A stretch of 20,736 nucleotides of DNA from Phellopilus nigrolimitatus (lineage: Eukaryota > Basidiomycota > Agaricomycetes > Hymenochaetales > Hymenochaetaceae), in the NCBI GenBank assembly GCA_021029095.1, contig JAJOHG010000425.1, forward strand, positions 1-20,736, given 5' to 3'. The notes under the pieces are model-generated. The model was not told where the DNA came from. It made no database searches and saw only the letters and a program-made list of their open reading frames with translations. Below are positions 10,832-19,468 of the stretch, piece after piece; positions within the stretch are counted from its first letter, which is position 1; the number at the start of each line of letters is the position of its first letter. The position numbers and the translations under genes were made by a program.

Positions 10832-10839
10832 CACGTGAT
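10832..10839 (-). promoter_or_regulatory. Cbf1/E-box type site ATCACGTG
   Basis: The plus strand reads CACGTGAT, so the minus strand carries ATCACGTG, the core bound by bHLH factors such as Cbf1 in yeasts. It lies about 165 nt upstream of the channel-gene ATG on that gene's strand, a plausible promoter position. Factor identity is inferred from motif only. Confidence 0.4.
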
Positions 10840-11841
10840 AGATCTTCGGTCGTTGATGGCATTTCCTGTCCGTCGCGTCTTCGAACTCGCGATGGTAACA
10901 AACTGGCGACATAGACTTTTATATTCTAATTAATACGCACATCGTGCACTCCTGTTGCCTCGCAAACCTCAGCACTCGTGATGTATCTCTCTGGAAGTTG
11001 AACTGCCTGTCGACAAAAACTTACGTCCACTTCATCAACACCTCTTCGACGATCGGGCTCCTTGTCGGTTGTTCCGACTGCCGACACGAGCAAAGCCGTC
11101 GAACAGCCTCCGCATAATTTGCCTTAACCACGGCTGTCTTGTTGAAAACGCATTGGTCGTAAGATTGATATTTCAAAGCCCCACAAATTGGAATGCCTCC
11201 GTCGGGATGGGCCTTTCATCGGACTGGGGGTCAAGCGCCTATCCCGCAGGAGAGAAAAACAGAAAAACATGCCTAAATGCGAAGTAAGTCGTGAAAAACG
11301 CGGGTACAGCTCCAACGGTTATTTGGCGGGCACGGGCTCTGAGGAAGATGCCCTCTTAAGGCTGCATTCTCGCGTTAGGCGCCCTCTACATATAGCGAAG
11401 CGGAACAATCTCGCACCCGCCCGGGCTGATCAGCGTGCTTCTTGTGCCTTGCCTTGCTCGCTCGACGTGTCCAAGATCACGAAGTCTTGAGACTGGGATA
11501 AGGCTGAAATGCAAACCGACACCCTGCTCAGGCCGGATATAATTGCTCAAACAAAGGCTTTTTTTTCGCTTCGAGGACAGCTCATGCGAAGGGATAGAAG
11601 CATACAGAAGCCCTGGTCAGTATGTCCCTTTTCCAGTTGTTCAAGCTTACGGCTAGTACGGGCGGGCGCTAATTTATTTTTGTCCTGCCACACTCCGCGA
11701 ACAATGGTATTGCAAGTCTTAATAAACACCAAAGAGGTATTCAACATTTTGGCTTAATAAGAATGTCTGTCGATATGGTTTCCTGCATACCTACGCGGTT
11801 CCTTTGTAGATACCCCGTGTCAGATTTACTCGGCAGCTGCA

Positions 11842-11849
11842 CACGTGAT
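11842..11849 (-). promoter_or_regulatory. Cbf1/E-box type site ATCACGTG
   Basis: A second CACGTGAT on plus (ATCACGTG on minus), 26 nt away from a third site. It lies deep in the gene-free stretch, far from any recognised start codon. Confidence 0.35.
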
Positions 11850-11873
11850 CGTGAAGATCGACGCGACGCGCCC

Positions 11874-11881
11874 GTCACGTG
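11874..11881 (+). promoter_or_regulatory. Cbf1/E-box type site GTCACGTG
   Basis: GTCACGTG matches the RTCACGTG core. With the site at 11842 it makes a close pair, in opposite orientation, in the same gene-free stretch. Confidence 0.35.
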
Positions 11882-12225
11882 CGGGAAGGCCATGTGCAAA
11901 CTCGGTGAACGCAGAACAGCATCGATCCTAGAAATATTCAAACAGGCATGCAAATTTCCTTCAGTGAAGTGGACCAGCTGCTTCAGCTGACCCCGCTTGG
12001 CCACGGCGAGTAGATCCCTGGTAGAAATGGTGAAGGTTTGAGGGCCTTTTCTGCTCTTTCTCTTGAGCCATACGCCTGGACTGGAATATATCGTGGAGAG
12101 AAGAAGCCAAGTGCTTCACTCGAATCGATAGTGGAACAAGGGACGGCGGAGGAAAGCGACATTGTACAGTCGAGAGAAAGCAAGGTGTGTGTCGTGCATA
12201 TGACACTCTCCCCGGCGCGCCCGCC

Positions 12226-12251
12226 TGCACCCCTCTCTTGCACCCCTCTCT
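12226..12251 (+). repeat. 13-bp tandem duplication
   Basis: TGCACCCCTCTCT occurs twice with no gap (12226-12238 and 12239-12251). It sits at the border of the GC-rich patch. No function is evident. Confidence 0.85.
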
Positions 12252-12255
12252 AAAA

Positions 12256-12272
12256 GCGCGCTAGCAGCGCGC
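12256..12272. repeat. short GC-rich inverted repeat
   Basis: GCGCGCT, a 3-nt loop AGC, then AGCGCGC form a perfect 7-bp hairpin directly after the tandem duplication. No T-run follows it, so I do not call it a terminator. Confidence 0.7.
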
Positions 12273-12894
12273 GCTGCGCAAAGAGACGATCGCGCGATAG
12301 CGGCTATCCGTTCGCGTTCCATCCTCCGGCTGCTGGCGCGCAGGCATGTGCGGCATCGATATGATCGATAGAGACGCAACGGCGGCCCACACCACATACG
12401 CAGTTGCTCAACGTATCTGCCCCCTCGCGTTCTGCGCTTCGTCGATGACGCGCGGCCGCGTCGTTGCGTGCTTCGGGGCCAGAACCCGGGATCGTCGCGG
12501 GGCAGGGCCGCCGGCGAAACTCCCGAGTCCTGGCGGCCACGTTCGTCACAGGCCAGCTCGGCCACTCGGCCGCAGCTAACTCAAATAAAGGTATAAGATC
12601 CCAGCCGCCTCGCTTTGTCGCTCTTTGCGCTTCGCGGCTCGGCGTTTTACGCGCGCGAGGCCTCCGCGTCTAGTGCGCATCTGCAACTATGTCACGATGA
12701 CGTATGGCGTAGCGAGATAACGTCGACGGCGCGGCGGCTTTATGCTGTGCCACCTTGTACATACTAGCACACACACGCGCCCATCATCGTATCCTGTCTT
12801 CCTTCCCGAAGATCTGAGCCGTGTAGATTATGTAGCGTGTATGCTATGCAGATTATATCCATGTCCTAAATTAAACACCAAACGGCTCATCTCG

Positions 12895-14880
12895 TCAGCC
12901 TCCGACATACGCGTACGGGTCCGCCAGCCGTCTCCGCCTCTCCCATCGTCGACGCGCCGACGGGGCCCGCTCTTCGTCTACCCGCTCTGCATTGACCCGC
13001 CCCACGTCCGCAGACACCATCGGCAACGGCGGCAGCGGAGCGGACGGCGCCTCGGCCGTGTGCCGGCGCGGCTTGAAGATGAGCGTCACGATAAGCCCGA
13101 AGATGATGAGCACCAGCAGGAAGATGCACTTCCGCCGCCCTGTGTTCTTCTGGTACCTGCAGGCGGGAACGCGTAAGGAGAAGAAAGCAGGAGAACGGGA
13201 AGGCGAAGGAGAAGGCGAGACGCGAGTGGCCGGGCGAGGAGCGGAGCGTGCGCGGCGTTGAGTTGAGCCGGGGTGGCGGGTTGCGATAGGGTGAGTACAG
13301 AGCGCAGAAAGGGTGGAAGAAAGGAGGGGGGAACGTGCGGAAGGTTATTAGAAGAAGAGGCACGCACCGTTCCGCGATGTTCAATTCTGTCACGGCTTCG
13401 GCCATGTGCACGGACGTCTGCTCGATGTTGTACTCGACGCTGTCGAGCAGTGTGCCCTGGTCGATGACGAGCGTCGAGAGGTCCTTGAACAGCTCGGCCA
13501 GCGACGCGATCGACTTTGCGATCTCCGTAATCTCGCGGTCGCGCTGCTGCAGGTCGAGGTCGGGCGCGTCCTCGACCTCGAGCATCGAGGACTGCTGCCC
13601 GCGCGTCTGGCGTTTTTTTTTTAGATTCAAGAAGCGGCGCAGAAGAAGGAGGACGTGCGCAGAATAGAATGACGTGCAAGGACCAACGTGGTTAGAACCG
13701 TGCAAGGACGCTGCGCTGGACGGGAAGATGGGATATGACGTACCGCGACCCGTACGTCCTCGTCGAGGTCGGACATGCCTTCGGGGCCTTTCAGCGATAC
13801 GGCGCCAGATGCGACGAGGAGGTCCTGGTTCTTTATCGCATGGCCCTGCAGCGCTAGAGGACAGAAGCGGGCACACGAAGTCAGTACAAACGCCAATACC
13901 CCGGGCGAGCACCCCGCGTTGCGACAGGTCGCAGTTCGCGAAGCGCGCGCGCACAAATGCGGCCGAGATGAAGGGACAAACTCACTTTCCATGTATACGC
14001 GCTGTTTCTTGCGGAAGGTCGCGCTGAGCTCCTGCACCTGTGCGGCGAGCCCGCGCTGCACGTTTTGCGCGGCGAGCGACTCGTGCCGCGAGGGCCCTGC
14101 GCGGCCTGGTGGGAAGACATGTGGTGGGGACGCAGAGATGTTCTGGATGAGGGCTTGGCACCGCCGGAAGTCCTGTGTGTCGTGAGGGCGAAGGGGACAA
14201 AGCAAGAAGCCACAGAAAAAAAAAAGTGCAGAATGGAGAAATCAGTTCCGTCATCGATGATTCCATTCGTGAGTATGAGTTATTTGCATACGCGAGACGT
14301 CGGGATGCACGCACTCTGGTGATTTCCGTGGTTACCGCCTCTATTTCGCGCTCTTCAGCGGACCGGTCCGTGAATCCGGGAAGAACGTGTTTGGCATGGA
14401 GTCGCTCGAGTGCGGAGACTACAAAGGCGAAGCACGACAAAGCGCTTTAGCGAGGGTAGATATGGAGGAAGCGAGGACGGATCTTGGTGCGTACTTTTAG
14501 ACTGGGTGCCGGCTAAGATGTCATGAACCTGGTCGGAGATATCGACCCTAACAAAGAGAAGTGAGCAATGAGCACAACCAAATCGAGCGCACAAAGGGTA
14601 AAAGAGAAGATGTGAAAAAATGAACGAACCACTTTGGGGGCAGGTCGACGTCGAGAGCCAGGTGGCGGGAGGAAGAGGAAGGGTCATTGTGGGAAGCAGG
14701 GATGAGGTGTTCATGCTCGTCGTCGCCGTTAAACGCGTCGCTGTCGGCGTAGTTGTGGGAGGAGGGCTGGTAGGGGTTAGTACGGGTTGTGCGGGTGGTA
14801 GAGTCGCGATAGGAGATGAAGAGGAGGGTGCGGGAGCGGGTGGTGGGTGTTGTGGACGATGAGGATGAGGCAGCGGCCAT
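12895..14880 (-). CDS. TLG2: Qa-SNARE TLG2 (syntaxin-16 family)
   Basis: A syntaxin of the trans-Golgi and endosomal membranes that drives fusion of endosome-derived vesicles and works with the SM protein Vps45. Seven exons on minus: 14880-14630, 14547-14495, 14418-14315, 14172-13986, 13853-13744, 13606-13368 and 13156-12895, giving 401 residues. Near the N-terminus, RSRTLLFISYRDS (15-27) resembles the Vps45-binding N-peptide. The Habc segment holds PPKWVDISDQV, HAKHVLPGF and DFRRCQ. The SNARE helix starts at QQRDREITEIAKSI (about 255) and has the zero-layer glutamine Q285 in IDQGTLLD. A single membrane anchor spans about 326-342. About 59 residues follow it, an unusually long luminal tail, rich in Pro, Arg and Ala and ending in YVGG. 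Introns here are longer than elsewhere, up to 211 nt. The identity is firm; the tail length depends on the last exon being read through. Confidence 0.95.
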
Positions 14881-15174
14881 GAGAGATAATTGGCTTGAGG
14901 CGGACTACGGAGAGTCGGCCGGGTTGTGGGCTGACGTACTCGCGTAGGGCACGGATCCCGACAGACTGCGTACTGCATACGCGAATATTAATTTTCCTTT
15001 GACACGTCTTTTTCCTTTGCACAATTGATTTCATATGAGAACGATAAATTGGAGACTCCAAAAAAAGTTTGCCGAAGGACGGGATCGATTAGTTGTGTTA
15101 GGCTGCCTGCCTGCAGCGGACAACGCGCTGCAGGTGACCAAATGCGAGTAACACGAGCTTGACTGAATGGGAAC

Positions 15175-15214
15175 CATCTTCATCTTTCATCTTTCATCTC
15201 TCATCTTTCATCTT
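15175..15214 (+). repeat. CATCTTT heptamer repeat
   Basis: About six units of CATCTTT, with one CATCTCT variant and shortened end units, in a row. It is a simple-sequence repeat in the divergent promoter region. Confidence 0.9.
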
Positions 15215-15300
15215 GCCTTTGTTATATTTTATTCTCTCCTTTGAATAATCTCTTCATCGCTTTCATTTGCACACTTCTCCGACCCATTCGTCTCACCTGC

Positions 15301-15330
15301 ACCCGCACCCGCACCCGTGCCCGTGCCCGT
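15301..15330 (+). repeat. ACCCGC/GCCCGT hexamer repeat
   Basis: Five hexamers in a row of the form (A/G)CCCG(C/T) lie about 280 nt upstream of the Cys-rich gene's ATG. It is a GC-rich microsatellite. Confidence 0.85.
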
Positions 15331-15402
15331 GGCCACACCCGCACCGTGCCGAGCACGCTGGCCTCCTGGTCCTGTGACACGGCCGTACCACATCCCGATA
15401 TC

Positions 15403-15408
15403 TATAAA
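15403..15408 (+). promoter_or_regulatory. TATA box candidate for the Cys-rich gene
   Basis: TATAAA, in the context tctataaagg, is followed by a long C/T-rich run with many CTCC and CATCTC steps before the ATG at 15610. This is the usual arrangement of a TATA element before a pyrimidine-rich start region in fungi. The distance to the ATG (about 200 nt) implies a leader of roughly 150 nt. Confidence 0.55.
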
Positions 15409-15609
15409 GGCCACCACTCGCACCTCCTCTCCCTGGCCCATCTCCATCTCCATCTCCTTCCCAATCTCATCTGCCCTCTTTCTCCTGTCAGACAATCTGA
15501 CTCCGTCTCTGACTCCGTCCTCAACTGCCCCTCCACCTCCGCCCCACCTCGGCACCGATCCACGCTCCCGCTCCCGCTCCTCCTACAACGCATCCACGCT
15601 CCCGAAGCC

Positions 15610-16127
15610 ATGTGCAACTATATCACGTCAGTCCTCCCCCACCTGTGCCCACAACTCCCTGTCTAACGTCTATCCCACAGCGAAGGCACAAAGTTTGGTT
15701 GCGGCGTACGTTCCTGCCCCCCGCTTCTTTCCCCTCCCCCGCTCACCTTTTCCGCTCTGTCCTTTCGGCCACAACAGCACTACATCATCGTGAGTCCCGG
15801 TTTCCCCATTCCGTCCGTGTCTCGGGAACACCACATGCTCACGCGTCCCCCTCCGCCGCAGACCCGCAAGGTGTCCAAGATCGACTGCGGCAGCAAGCGC
15901 TGCGTGCACAGCGCGCTCCACAAGCGTCCCTGCCCCGACTGCTGCTGCGAAAAGGCAAGCACCCTCCGCACCGTCGCCCCGCCGCCGCCCTCCCCTCCAT
16001 TACTAACCGTCTGCTTACTACCCAGTTCATGGGCCCCGACCGCGAGGAGCGCGTCACGCTCACCGTGCCCGACAAATACTGCGACCACTGCGCGTACTGG
16101 TACCAGAGCAAGGGCCGCCGCCAATAG
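15610..16127 (+). CDS. 82-residue Cys-rich protein of unknown function, five exons
   Basis: I do not recognise a named family. Exons 15610-15626, 15681-15705, 15778-15789, 15862-15954 and 16026-16127 join in frame to 82 residues. Ten cysteines fall at 2, 13, 27, 32, 42, 45, 46, 47, 68 and 71, with histidines at 15, 34, 38 and 70. The CPDCCC and CDHC groups suggest metal (zinc) binding, but this is inference. There is no signal peptide or membrane segment, so it is probably intracellular and soluble. The strongly GC-ending codons, the TATA candidate and the pyrimidine-rich leader point to good expression. Support for reality: all four introns (54-72 nt) have usable donors and acceptors, with a perfect TACTAAC branch in the last, and frame is kept across exons as short as 12 nt. 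The last intron uses a GC donor (AAG|GCAAGC). The first exon is short, so another start is possible. Confidence 0.75.
15955..16025 (+). other. GC-AG intron in the Cys-rich gene
   Basis: The donor is AAG|GCAAGC, close to the strong AG|GCAAGT consensus of GC introns. The branch site is TACTAAC and the acceptor is acccag. No GT donor nearby keeps the frame. Confidence 0.8.
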
Positions 16128-17023
16128 GCGCCCCTTGCCCGCGCGTGCCGCATCCCCTTCTGGCTGCTCCGCTCCGGCGTTTCGAAAATCCGCCTCAGCG
16201 TCCCGCTCGGATCCCGCCCCGGGCTCCGGGCGCGTCCCTGTCCGCGCTCGTCGCACCGTACCGCACACGCCTACGATACCTCACGCCTACCCATATTCTA
16301 TATCTTTATACCTCTGCCCCTACGAGGTCGCTCTTCCTAACTTTAATGTGTAATACCGCGGGCTAATCTCCGGACCTCGCGCGTCTTGCTTTTTCTTTTT
16401 CTCTTTTTCTTCTTCTTCCAATCATGTATCCGCATATCCACGCAGCTGTACGCCTTTCCCTGCTTTCCCAGCATCCACATCGTCCGTATCACTGCACGAT
16501 ATTTTTATATCTCTTCCCGCCTTCCGTCTTTCCTCTTCTCTCTCCACTGTGCAGTATCCAATGTCCTGTTCATGTTGTACCACCACCCACCAGACGAATG
16601 TTTCTTGTCTCGATGCCGTGCATGTATTCGTTTGTTTTTTCCCCTTCATCACGATCCGAGATCCCGTTGTCTCTTCGTTTCGCCAATGTCAGCGACAATT
16701 TTCACGACGTTCTGCCTTTTCTTGCTTGCACCCTTGCACCTTGCCTGCCACCTCAAATATGTAGCAAGTACCCTCGGCGTACCCTATTCTTCCACGAAGT
16801 TCTATACCCTCCCGTCTTCCACCTACTCCATCGATTTTAAAGTTAATAAGATATTCCGACGCGTTGTACATCCCTATCGTATACTCCGTGTGTTTTCCCT
16901 AAATGAATCTACTATGAATCTATATCTCATTTTACACACACATCCCTGAGTCCCTGAGAGACCCTGGATCTATTCGAAGCGCGCCGATCCCGAAAATCCT
17001 GCGATCATGAAAACCGGGGAACG
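16128..17023. other. convergent gap, pyrimidine-rich, no supported gene
   Basis: These 896 nt lie between the 3' ends of the Cys-rich gene (plus) and NAR1 (minus). The plus strand is rich in C and T throughout, with a T/C-only run near 16386-16420. This removes stop codons and leaves open plus-strand frames of up to 187 codons (16386-16949) that overlap in two frames and show no domain. I expect long 3' untranslated regions, or a non-coding transcript beginning after the T/C run. Confidence 0.55.
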
Positions 17024-19198
17024 CTACCACTGGACCTGGATCCCGACGACCTCGCTCTCGACCGCGCGGTACTCCGTCCGGAAGAGCGCCCGCCGCCGGG
17101 CCTCCGCCGCGTCGTCCATCGAGCCTGCCCAGCCAGCCGGCACGCCGCCGTGCGGCCGGCAGAGGTCGCTCAGGACGCGCAGCGCGAGCGCGTCGGCGGT
17201 CGCCAGTGCTTCGGAGGGCGAGGCGACTGACGGGGCGGCGCGCTGCGGGGCCGCCCCCGCCGCCGCCGCGGGGAGAGCAGAGAGCTGCGAAGGCGGGCTC
17301 GGCGGCGGCGTCGGCAGGTCGTGCCAGTACGCCTGCTCGACGCGCTTCGTCCACTCGCGGTCCCCCCACCGGGCACTCGCACCGCCGTCGCCGCCCTCCG
17401 TGTCCGGGAGCAAGCTGCTGACACCAGCACCCGCGCGCGCAGCTTGATCTGGGGCCGGAGCCTCGACACCAGCGCCGTCCGCGCGGAGGGGCGGCCGGAG
17501 CTGCCCCCCGCCGTTGACGCACCCACTCGGGCACGCCATGACCTCGACGTAGTCGTATGCGAGCTCGCCCGAGTCTGCGCCGCCGGCCTTGCGCTTCGCG
17601 CGCACGCCCGCGAGGCGGCCCGCCGCGCCGCGGCCGACGTGCACGCCCGCGCCGCGCCCCACGCGGCGCACGAGGTTCTGCAGGTTGCGGAAGCCGTAGC
17701 AGCGCGCGCCGCGGAAGAGCACGCGCCCGCTCGCGGCGTCCGCGAGCGTGTGCTCCTCGTAGTCTGCGGAGCGCACCGTGCGCGTCGTCAGCTCCGTGTC
17801 CCTCGACGCGTACCCCGCGAGGAGCGACTGGAGGTACGAGCCCGAGCTCGTGCCCGCGTGCGTGAGCAGCTCGGGAAGCACGGTGTCTGCCGAGGGCTCG
17901 TCGAGGCTGGACTCGCTCTGCGAAGAGGAAGGGGCGGTGAGGGTGGGAAGGGCGCCTGCCTCCGAGGGGAGCGGCTTGGAAAGGTCAAAGTCACGCTCGC
18001 GCATCATGCGCTCGAGCTCGCCGGTTGTAATCACACAGTCCACGTCGCGCGTCGAGTAGATATCGTTGTAGAAGTCCTGGCGCGACGCTTCGAGCTTCTT
18101 GTCGTAACAGGGCATTACGGTAACGTGGTATATCTGGTTAGGCCTGGAAGTAGGAAGTGGATCAGCGGAAAGATCGGCGCAGCGCCGCGCGCGAAGCGCG
18201 ACGCAAAGATAGCAGCGAGTCACGCGCGCGGGGAAGGACCGAGGGAACGACACATACTTTTTGCCCCATTTCTCGCCGAGCCAGTTCTTCACGAGCGTGC
18301 CCATCACCTGCTGGGGGCTCTTCGTGCGGCTGATGAAGGGCAGCATCTCGGGGTGCGTCTTCTCCGCGTAGCACACCCAGCCGGGGCACGCGCTCGCCAG
18401 CATCGGCAGCCTTGCGCCCGCGTTCTCGCCGCCCGTGCCCTGGGCGCTCCCACGCTTACGCTCCTCAAACTCGTGCGCATGCTCCAAAAGGGCAAGATGG
18501 CGCGCGAAGGTCGTATCGTATACGTGTTCGAAGCCGAGCTGGAGGCAGAAGGCCTTAGCTCTGTGAAGGACCTGTCTGAGGGTCACGGTGGTGCTTGATG
18601 TAGAGGATATGGATGCGGCGAGGGAAGCGAGCGATTGTGGAGAGATAGATAGGACGGGTGTCTTGTGATCGTCGTGAATGTCCGGTGGGTTAGAGGAAAG
18701 GATATCAAAGACCTCTTCGTGGGACTGCATAGTAATAAGCACTGATTCCGCGGACGTTATACAGCCACTACAGAAGATGAAGCGATCAGATCGTAAGAGA
18801 GAAATACGTACAGTGAGTGTCCAAGTGACTCACCTGCAGGCCAGACAGTCATTCAAACTGATTTCGGCGGTCTCGAGCTTGCGGGAAGCGGCGCCCGACT
18901 TCGCCGTGTCGTTCGAGACCTCATAATACGAACCTGCGGAATCGATGTGGATCTGAGTCTATAGATCGAAGGGGTGAATATATATATATATATGATCTTG
19001 CAGAGAATATCTCGGCATACCGAAGCAACACCTTTGTCTTCTGACTTCTCTGGAGCGTTTGACTGCTCGACGGGTTTGATGCAGGCTTGGGAAGGAGTGA
19101 TGAAGTCGTTGAGATCAGTCAGCGTCTGTGGGAATGTCAGATGTGTGAGGTTACCGGAGACGACATCTGAAACGTACCAAAGCGCTCGAGAATGCCAT
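17024..19198 (-). CDS. NAR1: Cytosolic Fe-S assembly factor NAR1 (Fe-hydrogenase-like)
   Basis: A CIA-pathway protein that passes Fe-S clusters from the NBP35-CFD1 scaffold to the CIA targeting complex in the cytosol. Five exons on minus: 19198-19178, 19125-19021, 18958-18834, 18767-18258 and 18143-17024, giving 626 residues. The start MAFSSALTLTDLNDFI is typical of the family. The N-terminal cluster ligands are C22, C80, C83 and C86 (DCLACSGC). The second, buried cluster has C211 (ACPGW), C266 (VMPCYDKK), C458 and C462 (MACPSGCVNGGGQ). The third intron cuts right after the CLAC codons. Low-complexity, Ala/Gly/Ser-rich inserts in the last exon make it longer than the yeast protein (about 490). 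The C-terminus is VQW; a terminal Trp is frequent in NAR1 and resembles the tail signal read by the CIA targeting complex. The reverse strand of the last exon is stopless because of high GC, but it is not a gene. Confidence 0.95.
18978..18993. repeat. (AT)8 dinucleotide repeat in NAR1 intron 2
   Basis: Eight AT steps in a row lie within the 62-nt second intron of NAR1, between its donor and acceptor. The length is likely to vary between strains. Confidence 0.9.
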
Positions 19199-19468
19199 GG
19201 ACGTAGGGAGGAAGAGGTGTTAGTCAGACTAAAAGCCGACGCAGGAGTGGACGGAGACACCATATCCCGAGCGGAGCGTCGGGCCCGGCATCTATGCTCG
19301 TGATCGTGGGAGAATAATTAGCGCGTAAGCAGGGACATTTCGCGCGACGCGGCGAAGGCGCATGGCCCTCGCGTTTGAAATTTCAACTTCCCAACCCTAT
19401 CAATATTTTATTTCCCTATTTCCTTCACAGAAAGCGGGCACTACTACAACTACTCCAGAATCACCGTA
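19199..19468. other. divergent promoter of NAR1 and the PL14-type gene
   Basis: Two start codons point away from each other across 270 nt, so this short region should hold both promoters. It is GC-rich near NAR1 and turns AT- and pyrimidine-rich (tattttatttccctatttcc) just before the plus-strand gene. Confidence 0.6.

Larger units (their letters stand above)
10669..12894. other. 2.2 kb stretch without a supported gene
   Basis: This is the largest gap in the window, between the 5' end of the channel gene and the 3' end of TLG2. I tested open frames on both strands and recognised no protein family, no convincing set of exons, no tRNA box pattern and no transposon ends or terminal repeats. The part near 10669-10900 should be the channel-gene promoter. 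The part from about 12240 to 12700 is clearly GC-rich and holds a 13-bp tandem duplication and a 7-bp hairpin. Three RTCACGTG sites occur inside it. It may hold a long promoter, a non-coding transcript or a lineage-specific gene I cannot see. Confidence 0.6.
14881..15609. other. divergent promoter region of TLG2 and the Cys-rich gene
   Basis: These 729 nt separate the start codons of two divergently transcribed genes, so they should carry both promoters. The right part holds two simple repeats, a TATAAA and a strongly pyrimidine-rich run before the plus-strand gene, as is common ahead of well expressed fungal genes. I see no coding region. Confidence 0.65.

Noticed and set aside
11188..11490. 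100-codon plus-strand frame in the gene-free stretch
   Set aside because: No domain, ordinary length for chance, and no supporting exons on either side.
12256..12272. Hairpin as a terminator or small RNA
   Set aside because: A 7-bp stem is expected by chance in such GC-rich DNA, and no T-run or conserved loop follows.
12116..12565. 149-codon minus-strand frame in the GC-rich patch
   Set aside because: Arg/Ala-rich composition, frames open on both strands because of GC content, no domain and no splice context.
16386..16949. 187-codon open frame on plus
   Set aside because: It lies in C/T-rich DNA where stops are rare, a second frame is open over the same bases, and the Phe/Leu/Ser/His-rich product has no recognisable fold.
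17321..18598. 425-codon open frame on plus across NAR1
   Set aside because: It is antisense to conserved NAR1 exons, is Arg/Ala/Val-rich as expected from the reverse frame of GC-rich coding DNA, and shows no domain.
780..19198. IND1 and NAR1 as a functional Fe-S gene cluster
   Set aside because: They are about 15 kb apart with five unrelated genes between, work in different compartments, and fungal housekeeping genes are often near one another by chance.
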